DNA of 64,000 bases from Saprospira grandis. GTDB lineage: Bacteria > Bacteroidota > Bacteroidia > Chitinophagales > Saprospiraceae. Positions 7,898 through 16,185 of the stretch are shown piece by piece. Made by a program: the position numbers and the translations under genes. The stretch's first letter is position 1; each line of letters starts with the position of its first letter. Location of the stretch: assembly GCF_027594745.1 (NCBI RefSeq), contig NZ_CP110854.1, forward strand, positions 496,001-560,000, read 5' to 3'. Below the pieces are notes generated by a model, which worked only from the letters and a program-made list of their open reading frames with translations, did not search any database and was not told the DNA's origin.

Positions 7898-8578
7898 ATG
7901 AGAACAATGAAATTGCTTTTTGCTTTTTGTCTAATGATGACATTTGGCCTTAACCAACTAAACGCCCAAACGCCTTTCTTTAAAAAGGCCTTAGCGAATG
8001 TGGAAAAATCTGATCCAGCCGCAAAAAAAGTACTGGAAAAACTAAAAAAGAAGTACACCCAATATAAGGCAATTTATGCAGAATATGAGTTGCTGATTGA
8101 TAACCGAGAAACCCAAGAACGCCAAAAAGGCCAAATTACCCAAGCAGGCGATAAGTTTCATGTCAATAATAATGGCAACGAAATTTACTGCGATGGCGAA
8201 ACGCTCTGGATGTACATGAAAAACAACAACGAGCTGCAAATCAATGATTATGAGCCCGAAGATGAAGATATGATGTCGCCCTCTAAAATTATGAAAATCT
8301 ACGAGGCCGAAGATGAGTTTTTCTATGCCATGACCCAAGAAAAAGGCGATATTTGCGAAATTGAGTTTAAGCCGCATGATAAGGAAGCCGATTTCTTTAA
8401 AATTAGAGCCACCATTGACCGAGCCAAACCCATGGTCAATGAAATTAAGGTCTTTGCCAAAGATGGCACCATCTATACTCTAGATATTAAGGTGCTTAAA
8501 GCCGCCCAACCGCAAGACAAAGATTTTATTTTTGATAAAAGTAAATACCCCGGCATTAGAGAGGTCGATATGCGCTAA
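7898..8578 (+). CDS. lolA: LolA-like outer membrane lipoprotein carrier protein
   Basis: 226 residues; signal peptide to about residue 24 (LNAQ). The body matches the LolA/LolB-like half-barrel: KKYTQYKAIYAEYELLIDNRE, KGQITQAGDKFHVNNNGNEIYCDGETLWMY and a C-terminal DFIFDKSKYPGIREVDMR. LolA shuttles lipoproteins through the periplasm from the LolCDE releasing complex to the outer membrane. Length and motifs fit Bacteroidota LolA homologues, which are diverged from the proteobacterial type. ATG at 7898 is preferred; a second ATG (codon 4) would also leave a good signal peptide. A strong terminator follows at once, so it is monocistronic. Confidence 0.85.
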   Translation: MRTMKLLFAFCLMMTFGLNQLNAQTPFFKKALANVEKSDPAAKKVLEKLKKKYTQYKAIYAEYELLIDNRETQERQKGQITQAGDKFHVNNNGNEIYCDGETLWMYMKNNNELQINDYEPEDEDMMSPSKIMKIYEAEDEFFYAMTQEKGDICEIEFKPHDKEADFFKIRATIDRAKPMVNEIKVFAKDGTIYTLDIKVLKAAQPQDKDFIFDKSKYPGIREVDMR

Positions 8579-8597
8579 GCTCCCTTCTTTTACTGCT

Positions 8598-8637
8598 CAA
8601 AAAGCCCAGCTGTTCGCTAAACAGCTGGGCTTTTTGT
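8598..8637 (+). terminator. intrinsic terminator after lolA
   Basis: Stem AAAGCCCAGCTGTT / AACAGCTGGGCTTT with a 5-base loop, then TTTTTGTTTT, 20 bp past the lolA stop. Confidence 0.9.
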
Positions 8638-8700
8638 TTTCTTAAATTGTTGTAGCTACCACTAATTTCAATATCTAGCCTTTATATTTGAACTTCTTTA

Positions 8701-8889
8701 GCGGCAGCTTTTGGTCCTTTTAGGCGGCGCAGCCGCCAGCGGGCCGAAGGCCCAACGGCTGAGGGATGGGAAGGGGGGCCGAAGGCCCGACCGAGCTTTT
8801 GAGCAAAGCGAAAAAGCGATGGGCCGAGCAGACCTGCGAGCCCGGGACAGCCCGACCCGCCCGCAGGGCGGGGCAGCCCCAAAAAAAAA
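8701..8889 (+). repeat. GC-rich intergenic repeat E4 (subfamily B), head facing right
   Basis: B-type tail CGGCTGAGGGATGG, stem GGGGCCGAAGGCCC, long variable stem GCTTTTGAGCAAAGCG-aaaagc, core GGGCCGAGCAGACCTGCGAG, head GGGGCAGCCCCAAAA. It ends 77 bp before bshC, so it lies in that gene's upstream region. Confidence 0.88.
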
Positions 8890-8965
8890 TGAACCCTCGG
8901 CCCTTTTATTTGTCTCTTCTTAGCCAAGAGGACTAAAAAATTATTTCACACACAGTTTATTTGCC

Positions 8966-10567
8966 ATGCAACGCCTAGCGCTTCCTTACGATAAAATTCC
9001 ACAACTTTCTACTTTTGACAAAGCCTACCAAAGGGGCGATCAGCGGCTGCGGCCCTTTTATGCCAGCGCCCCAGAAATCGATAATTTTGCTGCGGCTATT
9101 CAGCAAAGGCAGTTTTCGGCCGAGCGCCGTGCGCTTTTGGTCCAAGAACTTCAGGCCCAATATGCTCATTTGGAGCAGCCCGAAATTTTAAAAGCGCAGT
9201 TGGCCGCCCTAGGGCAAGAGCAAACCTTTACGGTCACTACGGGGCATCAGCCCAATTTATTTACAGGGCCGCTCTATTTTGTGTATAAGATTTTGGGAAC
9301 TATCCGTCTGGCCCAAGAGCTAAAAACGACCTACCCCCAATATCATTTTGTGCCCATTTATTGGTTGGGCGAAGAAGACCACGATTTTGAAGAAATTAAG
9401 CATACCTACCTTTTTGGCCGCCCCCTAGTTTGGGAAGACCATCAGGGCGGGGCTTTGGGCCAATATAAAATAGACAGCCTAGCGCCCGTATTGAGCGAAT
9501 TATTTGACATTTTGGGCGATAGTCCAGAAGCCCAAGAGCTAAAAACGAGCCTGCAAGCCGCTTTTTCTGGCCCAAAAACCTATGGCCAAGCCTTTATGGA
9601 ATGGGTGCATGCCCTTTTTGGCCGCTATGGCTTAGTCATTTTGCGGGCCAGCAGCCCCGCTCTAAAAGCTAGCTTTTCTGAAGTGATGAAAGAAGAGCTC
9701 TTGCAGCAAAGTTCTAAGGCTATTTTGGAAAAAAGCTATGCGGAACTAGAGGCCGCCGGTTTTGGTCCACAAGCCTATGCCCGCGATATCAACCTCTTTT
9801 ATCTTCTCCCCAATAAGCGCAGCAGAATTGTACAAAATGAAGCCGGAGAATATGCTGTTTTAGATAGTGATTTGCGCTTTTCTGAAGCCGAAATCTTGGC
9901 CGAATTGGAGCAACATCCCGAGCGATTTAGCCCCAATGTCATTTTGCGTCCCCTTTATCAAGAGCAGATTTTGCCCAACCTAGCCTATGTAGGTGGAGGC
10001 GGAGAGCTGGCCTATTGGATGGAGCGCAAAGCCCAATTTGCCCATTATCAAACGCCTTTTCCCATTTTGGTCCGCCGAAACTCTGTGCAGTTGATCGATG
10101 CCCGCTCGGCAAAAAATTGGCTGGCCCTAGGATTTGATTGGCCGCAGCTCTTTGAAGAGACCGAAACGCTCCGACAAGATTTTGTCCGTAGACAAACGGA
10201 ACACGAGCTCAATTTTGAGGCAGAACAGACCCAAATCAAGGCCCTTTTTGCACAAATTGGCGAGAAAACCGCCGCCGTAGAGCCCACCCTAAAAGCTTCG
10301 GTGGCCGCCCAAGAAGCCCAAATTCAAAAGAGCTTAGACAAGCTGCAAAAGCGACTCATGCGGGCCGAAAAACAAAAAATGGATAGCGAACTAAATAAAA
10401 TCCAAAAGCTACAAAACAAGCTTCTTCCCAAAGGTAAACTCCAAGAACGATACAGCAATTTTATGGAGTTCTATCTGCGCTTGGGCGGCCAAAAATGGCT
10501 GGACCAATTGCTGCAAGAACTCCACCCTCTCCAAAAAGATTTCCTGCTCTTGATTGAGGAGGACTAA
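8966..10567 (+). CDS. bshC: BshC, putative cysteine-adding enzyme of bacillithiol synthesis
   Basis: 533 residues, full length for the BshC/YllA family. Recognised from TVTTGHQPNLFTGPLYFVYK (about 88-107), HFVPIYWLGEEDHDFEEI (about 131-148) and a C-terminal coiled-coil region of Lys/Glu-rich helices ending in QELHPLQKDFLLLIEED. BshC is thought to ligate cysteine to glucosaminyl-malate in the last step of bacillithiol synthesis in Firmicutes, Deinococci and Bacteroidota. bshA and bshB are not in the window. It is followed by two thioredoxin-fold lipoprotein genes within 10 and 34 bp, suggesting a thiol-redox operon. Cytoplasmic. Confidence 0.92.
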   Translation: MQRLALPYDKIPQLSTFDKAYQRGDQRLRPFYASAPEIDNFAAAIQQRQFSAERRALLVQELQAQYAHLEQPEILKAQLAALGQEQTFTVTTGHQPNLFTGPLYFVYKILGTIRLAQELKTTYPQYHFVPIYWLGEEDHDFEEIKHTYLFGRPLVWEDHQGGALGQYKIDSLAPVLSELFDILGDSPEAQELKTSLQAAFSGPKTYGQAFMEWVHALFGRYGLVILRASSPALKASFSEVMKEELLQQSSKAILEKSYAELEAAGFGPQAYARDINLFYLLPNKRSRIVQNEAGEYAVLDSDLRFSEAEILAELEQHPERFSPNVILRPLYQEQILPNLAYVGGGGELAYWMERKAQFAHYQTPFPILVRRNSVQLIDARSAKNWLALGFDWPQLFEETETLRQDFVRRQTEHELNFEAEQTQIKALFAQIGEKTAAVEPTLKASVAAQEAQIQKSLDKLQKRLMRAEKQKMDSELNKIQKLQNKLLPKGKLQERYSNFMEFYLRLGGQKWLDQLLQELHPLQKDFLLLIEED

Positions 10568-10577
10568 AAAAAACAGT

Positions 10578-11180
10578 ATGAAACAGCTCCTTTTTACCGC
10601 CCTTTTGGCCCTCAGCTTTGGCGCCTGCCAAGAGGCCAAAACAAACAGCGAATCCCCTGCAGAACAGCCCGCCCAAACAGCGGCCGCAGCCGAAGAAAAA
10701 GAAAAACCGGCTGAAGAATCAACAGATTTCCCCCATGCCGATAAAATCCTGACTAGCGAAACAGGCAAGTCGCTCCCACTCTACCATTTTGAAGGCTTCG
10801 AAAAAGATATTTTGAGCCTAAAAGATGGTGAAGAGCTCTATGTCGTCAATTTTTGGGCGACCTGGTGCGGCCCCTGCGTTAAGGAATTGCCCTACTTCAA
10901 TGCCCTAGAAAAAGAACTGGCCGGTAAGGTCAAATTCCTCTACGTTAGCCTCGATTTTACCAAAAGCCTAGAGAAAAAACTACTGCCCTTTATAGATAAA
11001 GAAGAGATTGGGCAGGTCGTTTTCTTGGAGCAGAAAAAAGTGAATGAATGGCTGCCCAAAATTGATAAAGATTGGTCTGGCGCCATTCCCGCCACCCTCA
11101 TTTTAGGCAAGGGCCAACATCAGTTCTACCGCCAAAGCTTCCATAGCAGCGAGGAACTGAAGGCCATTTTGCCCCTATAA
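10578..11180 (+). CDS. TlpA/ResA-like thiol-disulfide lipoprotein
   Basis: 200 residues from the ATG at 10578, which follows the bshC stop by 10 bp; the longer frame overlapping bshC starts at a rare codon and lacks the signal. The lipoprotein signal ends at LSFGAC17, then there is an Ala/Glu/Lys-rich spacer to about residue 50 and a thioredoxin domain with VVNFWATWCGPCVKELPYF (C97-G-P-C100) and the cis-Pro loop GAIPATLIL. It should act at the periplasmic face as a reductant or oxidant of protein thiols, as in cytochrome c maturation. The spacing implies co-transcription with bshC. It carries only the redoxin domain, without the DUF4369 domain of the gene at 57210. Confidence 0.9.
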   Translation: MKQLLFTALLALSFGACQEAKTNSESPAEQPAQTAAAAEEKEKPAEESTDFPHADKILTSETGKSLPLYHFEGFEKDILSLKDGEELYVVNFWATWCGPCVKELPYFNALEKELAGKVKFLYVSLDFTKSLEKKLLPFIDKEEIGQVVFLEQKKVNEWLPKIDKDWSGAIPATLILGKGQHQFYRQSFHSSEELKAILPL

Positions 11181-11214
11181 TTTATCGTATTTCCTGACTA
11201 TTATATATAATTAC

Positions 11215-11922
11215 ATGATCAAGCAAAGTTTAATTATGCTCTTGTTTTTGGGCCTATTTACCGCCTGCCAATCGGAGGCGCCCAAAACAACAGCCACAGA
11301 TGAAGCCGAAAAAACAGCACAAACGGCCGAGACCAAAGAGGAAAAAACAGAAGCCGCTCCTATCAAACGCTATGAATTGGGTGATGCCGTAGCCGATTTC
11401 AAGCTCAAAAACGTAGATGGCAAGATGGTCAGCATGGCCGATTATCCCGAGGCCAAAGGCTTTGTGGTGATTTTCACCTGCAACCACTGCCCCTTCTCTA
11501 TCGCTTATGAGGACCGCATTATCGCCTTGGACAAAAAGTACAAGGAGCTGGGCTATCCCGTTATCGCCATCAACCCCAACGACCCGGAGGTAAATGCTGA
11601 TGATAGCTACCCCAAAATGCAGGAACGAGCCAAAGAAAAGGGCTTTAGCTTTCCTTATCTATTTGATGAAGGCCAAAATGTTTTCCCTCTTTTTGGCGCC
11701 ACCAAAACGCCTCACTGCTTTTTGCTCAACAAAGAGGGCGATGCGCTTAAACTGGTTTATAAAGGGGCTTTTGACGATAGCAAAGAAGCCGAAGAAGTAA
11801 GCAAAACTTTCTTGGCCGATGCCTTGGATGCCTTGCTCAAGAATGAAGCGCCCAGCCCCAATAGCACTCTCGCTTTTGGCTGTAGCATCAAAACTAATGA
11901 CGAAAGCAAAATTGCCGAATAA
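11215..11922 (+). CDS. redoxin-domain lipoprotein (AhpC/TSA-like, CxxC)
   Basis: 235 residues; lipoprotein signal MIKQSLIMLLFLGLFTAC18, an Ala/Glu-rich spacer, then a redoxin fold: VVIFTCNHCPFSIAYEDRI (C89-x-x-C92), YPVIAINPNDPE, FPYLFDEGQ and the cis-Pro loop GATKTPHCFLL. The pattern TCNHCPF with PNSTLAFGCSIK at the C-terminus is typical of a peroxiredoxin-like thioredoxin-family group common in marine bacteria. It is membrane-tethered and extracytoplasmic. It lies 34 bp behind the TlpA-like gene and ends at a terminator, closing the bshC operon. The electron donor and target are unknown. Confidence 0.88.
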   Translation: MIKQSLIMLLFLGLFTACQSEAPKTTATDEAEKTAQTAETKEEKTEAAPIKRYELGDAVADFKLKNVDGKMVSMADYPEAKGFVVIFTCNHCPFSIAYEDRIIALDKKYKELGYPVIAINPNDPEVNADDSYPKMQERAKEKGFSFPYLFDEGQNVFPLFGATKTPHCFLLNKEGDALKLVYKGAFDDSKEAEEVSKTFLADALDALLKNEAPSPNSTLAFGCSIKTNDESKIAE

Positions 11923-11950
11923 GCCGTTCTGCTCTCAGCATTAACCAGTT

Positions 11951-11983
11951 TGCCTAGTGTCTTTAAGATGCTAGGCTTTTTTT
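11951..11983 (+). terminator. terminator of the bshC operon
   Basis: Stem GCCTAG (11952-11957) / CTAGGC (11971-11976), with an inner TCTT/AAGA pairing, then TTTTTTTAT, 29 bp past the stop. Confidence 0.75.
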
Positions 11984-11989
11984 ATGTTG

Positions 11990-12106
11990 TTTTGGGGCCT
12001 CCTGCCTGCGGCAGGCGCTACGTTCCGCAGCTCGCTATTCGCTCGGCCCTGCAGCGGCTGCGCCGCTTTGGTCTGGCCTGCGGCCACTGCTGCACATCGC
12101 TAGGCC
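11990..12106 (-). repeat. GC-rich intergenic repeat E5 (subfamily A), head facing left
   Basis: TTTTGGGGCCTCC head, stem CTGCCTGCGGCAG, GGCGCTACGTT, GAGCGAATAGCGAGC-type core, variable stem around GCGGCTGCGCCGC, tail CACATCGCTAGGCC. An extended tail GCTCAACTATAGTTTT...CGCTTCGGCC runs to about 12146; a similar extension follows E13. Confidence 0.9.
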
Positions 12107-12211
12107 GCTCAACTATAGTTTTCAAGCTAGTCTTTTCGCTTCGGCCAGTCTGTTTAAAATTCTGTGTTTCTCCTTTTTGCTGCCTAGGGACTGCTAGAAC
12201 GACGGAAAAGG

Positions 12212-12618
12212 CTAAGAAAAAGTGAGGTCGAGCTAAGAAGTCAGCAGCTCGAGCTAAAGAAAAGTGAGGTCGAGCTAGAAAGCCAGCAGCTCGAGCTAAG
12301 GAAAACTGAGGTCGAGCTAGGAAGCCAGCAGCTCGAGCTAAGGAAAACTGAGGTCGAGCTAGGAAGCCAGCAGCTCGAGCTAAGGAAAACTGAGGTCGAG
12401 CTAGGAAGCCAGCAGCTCGAGCTAAAGAAAACTGAGGTCGAGCTAGAAAGCCAGCAGCTCGAGCTAAAGAAAACTGAGGTCGAGCTAGAAGGCCAGCAGC
12501 TCGAGCTAAGGAAAACTGAGGTCGAGCTAGAAAGCCAGCAGCTCGAGCTAAAGAAAACTGAGGTCGAGCTAGAAGGCCAGCAGCTCGAGCTAAGGAAAAG
12601 CTAGGTCGAGCTAGGAAA
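12212..12618. repeat. tandem array of about 9.5 units of 42 bp
   Basis: Nine 42-bp units and a partial tenth start at 12212, 12254 and so on to 12590. Each unit is two related 21-bp halves, both containing TCGAGCTA, and each carries the 10-bp palindrome AGCTCGAGCT. Units differ at a few fixed sites (aagg/aaag, ggaagcc/gaaagcc/gaaggcc). Both strands are open through the array: the plus strand would read ELRKTEVELGSQQL (heptad-like, but without ATG or GTG start), the minus strand FLARPQFSLARAAG. No spacers, so it is a minisatellite and not a CRISPR. Confidence 0.95.
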
Positions 12619-12848
12619 AAGTTAGCTCCCTGGACTAATTGTTTAAGTTCCCTTACTAAATACTTTAACGAATCCATAACAACAATTAAAACGGAAATCC
12701 TAGCATAGGGCTCGCTAAGTCAGGGAGTTAGGCGGACTAGCAGAGGGGCAAAAAAAGAGGGGCTTGAGGTCAATTATTTAAGCAAAAAGGTAACAAAATC
12801 AAGTTTTGTACGTAAAATAATTATATCATCATAAAAACGGCTAGACTT

Positions 12849-13166
12849 ATGAAATCGAACACAGCACTTCATCTCAACCTACATCATGCAATTTCTCAGC
12901 AGCTGCTTGTTGCTTTTCGTTATAATGACCAAGATGATTGGCGAGTTGTGGAGCCCTTTTGTTTGGGTTTGACAAGAGCTAATAATTGGGGTTTGCGGGC
13001 ATTTCAGCGTTCGGGGCCAGTGGGTTCAAAAACCAGTTGGAAGCTATTTAATTTGGATAAGGCGCAAGACTTGCGGGTATTGAGCCAGCAATTTTCGGCG
13101 GAGGTACGGGAGCAGTACCGAGTGGGCGACAAACAGATGCAGACTATTTTCCGTCAGTTATATTAG
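12849..13166 (+). CDS. small WYL-domain-like protein
   Basis: 105 residues. AISQQLLVAFRYNDQDDWRVVEPFCLGLTRANNWGLRAFQ, then SWKLFNLDKAQDLRVL, follows the five-strand pattern of a WYL domain (I.Y....g..R.VEP..L......W.LRA......R.F.LD.I..L.V). WYL domains bind ligands or nucleic acid ends and usually sit behind an HTH in transcription factors; here there is no HTH and no WCX domain, so it is a stand-alone module. The function is unknown and the family call rests on pattern only. The gene stands alone between the 42-bp array and a strong terminator. Confidence 0.7.
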   Translation: MKSNTALHLNLHHAISQQLLVAFRYNDQDDWRVVEPFCLGLTRANNWGLRAFQRSGPVGSKTSWKLFNLDKAQDLRVLSQQFSAEVREQYRVGDKQMQTIFRQLY

Positions 13167-13190
13167 GATCAGCCCAGCTTTAGGGGCATA

Positions 13191-13228
13191 GAAAAAGGGA
13201 CTCCCGAAGATATCGGGAGTCCCTTTTT
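13191..13228. terminator. strong symmetric terminator after the WYL-like gene
   Basis: AAAAAGGGACTCCCGA / TCGGGAGTCCCTTTTT with a 5-base loop at 13193-13227. Poly-A and poly-T flanks allow it to end transcripts from either side. Confidence 0.9.
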
Positions 13229-13248
13229 GGTCCAATTGCAGCAGGATT

Positions 13249-13418
13249 GGGGCTGGCGCAGCCAGCCTGGCCGCAGGCCAAATGGCCCAGCGCTGCGCAG
13301 CCGTGGCCCGCAGGGCCAGACCAAAGCCGCCAAAGGCGGCTGCAGGGCCGAGCAGACCTGCGAGCGGCGCAGCATAGCGGCGGCCGCCCCAAATTGAAGG
13401 GCGGCCGCGGGCCCCAAA
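13249..13418 (+). repeat. GC-rich intergenic repeat E6 (subfamily C), head facing right
   Basis: Tail GGCCCAGCGCTGCGCAGCC, stem GGCCCGCAGGGCC, variable stem AGCCGCCAAAGGCGGCT, core GGGCCGAGCAGACCTGCGAG, then GCATAGCGGCGGCCGCCCC and a second GGCCGCGGGCCCCAAAT, so the head is doubled. It abuts the stop of the DUF5686 gene. Confidence 0.85.
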
Positions 13419-13421
13419 TCC

Positions 13422-15935
13422 TTAGAAATAGAAACTTAGTGTAGCACGGACCGAGAATTTTTGGGCATCTTGATTATCGAAATAGCTGAGGCGCCAGAGG
13501 GCATCGACACGGATCACCTTAAAGATATTTTCGATACCGGCGCCGACTTCCATATAAGGGCCCTGGTTGAAGCTGCCGTAATAGGGGCCACCATTATCTT
13601 GATGATTTAGGGCATTGGCTTCTTGATTTTCTTGGCTCAGGCTGCCCCAGACGCCGCGGAAAAAGGCGACCTCTCTCCATTTTAGTTTGCGGATTAGGGG
13701 GATACGGTTGAGGAAAAAGCCATCGAAATGTTGGACCGCGCGGACGCCCACCCAAATATCGCTCACAAACTCGAAGCTATTCATGAGGTTATAGGATTCT
13801 GGATTATAGAAATAGGCCTCATTACCGGGGTGGCTTTCGAGTAAAAGATAAGGCAGGCGGCCAAAGACTTTTCCGCCTTCGATGCGGTAAGAAAACCAGC
13901 CTACAGGGCCAACATTGAACCAATGCGAGATTTCGGCGCTGATGCGATGATAATTGTATTTGCTGCCCAAAACGCCCTTGATACCGGCCAGATAAGAGAG
14001 CTCGATAATGGGGAATTCTGTCCCGATAGAAAGGTCGCTAAAATAGCTACGCAAAAGTTTTTCCTTATAGGCATAGCGAAACTTGAGGAGGATTTCGGTG
14101 GTCGTAACTGCCGTATCGATTTTTGTATAATCGTTGGCATCGGGATAATAGCGGAAATTGAAGCCTCTATCGGAGCGGCTAAAAATGGCTCCTTGCGGGA
14201 TCATATTTCGGTGAATGACCGCTAGGCGATTGGAGAAGCCTCTTTTATAGGTATGTTGATAATAGGCCTTAAACTCCTTAACGGCCAGCATTTTGGCGGG
14301 CACATCTCGGCGGAGGAAGCCCGCAAAAAGGCCTTGACTGGGAGTTTGTTCGCTATTTCGGTTATCGAAAAGGACATCGTTAATATATTTTACGCCAACT
14401 TCTCTTCTTTTGAAGCGATTGAAAACATATTGGCCCTCTAGGCGGTACTTCCAGCGTTTATCGCCAAAGCCGTAGGCCCCATAACCGTAGAGGCGCAACT
14501 TTTTGGAGAACTGCGGGCCTGTTCCGACACCAAAGCCCAGGCGGATTCCTTCAATATCATTATAATTAAAGACAGAGCCATAAGGGCCGAGGTAGACTGG
14601 GCCGACCTCTAGGAAGCCCGTAGAGATGGTAGACAGGAGCTTGGCAGCCGTTTGATAAATGGGGACTGTTTTGATACTATCGACCATTTTATAGACCGCT
14701 TTTTCGTTATCCGTCAACTTTTCGTGTCGTTGTTCGGACCAGAAGCTATCGGCTTTTTCTAGGGCGATATAATCTATATCCTCGGGATCTACCTTTTTAT
14801 AGGTTTTCTCTAATTCTTCTTGGCCAATTTGAAAATCCTTATACATCAGAGTTTTTCGACCGATGACCCCCATCATCTTTTCTCGTTTTTTGCTGAGGGC
14901 AAAATCGATCACTGTTTTTTCCTTATAGGGCAGCCAGATGCTGTCTTGCTGTTTATATTCGGCATAAATGAGCAGGCGATTGACCAGATTGACATTTACG
15001 TCCTCGCTCATTCTCATATTGACGATTTCGAGGCCATAATTTTCTACAGAGACCCAGAAGTCGCCATAGAACGTATTTTCGCCTCGGCGTTTGGGTTTAA
15101 ACTTGAGCTTATAGGACCATTCGTCTTCGATATGAGTAGAATCGATAATATAATACTCATAGAAAAAGAGGCCATTATTGGCAAAGGGGCTAATAAACTC
15201 CTTACCGAGGACCGTAATATAATTATCGTAGAGATCGAACTCATCGTGCATTTGGCCAATAAAATCCACCACCGTTGAATTTTCTACCCCGGAGACCTTT
15301 TGGGCCTTGAGCAGTTCTTTTTTGCCCTTGCCATTTACATAAAAGACATCATAAATTCGCTCGGCCACATAGGCGGGCAAAAAGGGTTTGACATCGGAGG
15401 TAGAGTCGATATTTTCGAAAATAAACTGCAGATCCTTAAACAAAGGGCTATCCTTCATTTTGGGATCAATATTATTGAGGTCCAATTCGGTTTTAGAATA
15501 GCACTCCACCTGATAATTATCAAAGTTTTTGCGCTTATTGCGCTCCTTATTGGCCACAATGCGTCGGACCACCTCATTAGCGGGATTTTCTCCGGCCAGC
15601 ACCATGACCGTTTCTAGTTCTACAGAGCTACTTTTTAGGCGAAAATTGATGGAGAGTTCTGTCTGCGTCTTATCGATTCGCTTCATCAGATTATCGTAAC
15701 CCACCGAGGCTGCCATAATCGTATCGCTGGGTAGGTTGGCCAGTTCCATTTCGATGCGGTACTTGCCCTCCACATCAGAGGTGACTCCCATGGGGATATC
15801 GCCAGGAATAAATACACTACAAAAGGGGACACCTTCTTCGGTATCATCATCAATTACCTGCCCTGTAATGAGTATTTTCTGGGCCATCAGGAGGGGGGCC
15901 CAAGCCAAAAAGGCAAGAAGAAAAAGATTACGCAT
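13422..15935 (-). CDS. DUF5686 / carboxypeptidase-regulatory-like outer membrane protein
   Basis: 837 residues. Signal peptide (MRNLFLLAFLAWAPLLMAQ), then a CarboxypepD_reg-like beta sandwich at about 22-110 (ITGQVIDDDTEEGVPFCSVFIPGD, SDVEGKYRIEM, SVGYDNL). A DUF5686 region follows (NPANEVVRRIVANKERN, NFDNYQVECYSKTELDLNN), and a C-terminal half of alternating aromatic strands ends in SYFDNQDAQKFSVRATLSFYF with terminal Phe, as in an outer-membrane barrel. This layout is widespread in Bacteroidota and resembles TonB-receptor relatives without a plug; substrate unknown. It is monocistronic, with repeat E6 directly after its stop. Confidence 0.9.
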   Translation of the reverse strand: MRNLFLLAFLAWAPLLMAQKILITGQVIDDDTEEGVPFCSVFIPGDIPMGVTSDVEGKYRIEMELANLPSDTIMAASVGYDNLMKRIDKTQTELSINFRLKSSSVELETVMVLAGENPANEVVRRIVANKERNKRKNFDNYQVECYSKTELDLNNIDPKMKDSPLFKDLQFIFENIDSTSDVKPFLPAYVAERIYDVFYVNGKGKKELLKAQKVSGVENSTVVDFIGQMHDEFDLYDNYITVLGKEFISPFANNGLFFYEYYIIDSTHIEDEWSYKLKFKPKRRGENTFYGDFWVSVENYGLEIVNMRMSEDVNVNLVNRLLIYAEYKQQDSIWLPYKEKTVIDFALSKKREKMMGVIGRKTLMYKDFQIGQEELEKTYKKVDPEDIDYIALEKADSFWSEQRHEKLTDNEKAVYKMVDSIKTVPIYQTAAKLLSTISTGFLEVGPVYLGPYGSVFNYNDIEGIRLGFGVGTGPQFSKKLRLYGYGAYGFGDKRWKYRLEGQYVFNRFKRREVGVKYINDVLFDNRNSEQTPSQGLFAGFLRRDVPAKMLAVKEFKAYYQHTYKRGFSNRLAVIHRNMIPQGAIFSRSDRGFNFRYYPDANDYTKIDTAVTTTEILLKFRYAYKEKLLRSYFSDLSIGTEFPIIELSYLAGIKGVLGSKYNYHRISAEISHWFNVGPVGWFSYRIEGGKVFGRLPYLLLESHPGNEAYFYNPESYNLMNSFEFVSDIWVGVRAVQHFDGFFLNRIPLIRKLKWREVAFFRGVWGSLSQENQEANALNHQDNGGPYYGSFNQGPYMEVGAGIENIFKVIRVDALWRLSYFDNQDAQKFSVRATLSFYF

Positions 15936-16133
15936 AAATAAATCTTAGGGTTTAGTCAAAAACGACTTTCTAATTTAGCGAAAAAATGGGCTTAGCGAAG
16001 AAGTTAAATGGACATAATGCTTTTTTGTACCGCCCAAGCCAGATTTTTTTCCGATTAGTCCGTAACAGAGCTGCTAAATTGGAGTTTTAGAAAATAGCCA
16101 GCAAAGGGCGGCGTCAAATTCCCCATTTGGCCC

Positions 16134-16141
16134 TATCTTTG
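16134..16141 (+). promoter_or_regulatory. putative -7 box (TATCTTTG)
   Basis: Match to TAnnTTTG, 45 bp before the ATG at 16186. No clear -33 element. Confidence 0.45.
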
Positions 16142-16185
16142 AATTTTTCATTTTGTTTTTCTTAACACGCTTAAACAAATACCCT

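Noticed and set aside
12018..12677. 219-codon minus-strand frame made of FLARPQFSLARAAG repeats
   Set aside because: Its length comes from a 42-bp array that is open on both strands, and its 3' half runs through the complement of intergenic repeat E5. Kept as a repeat, not as a gene.
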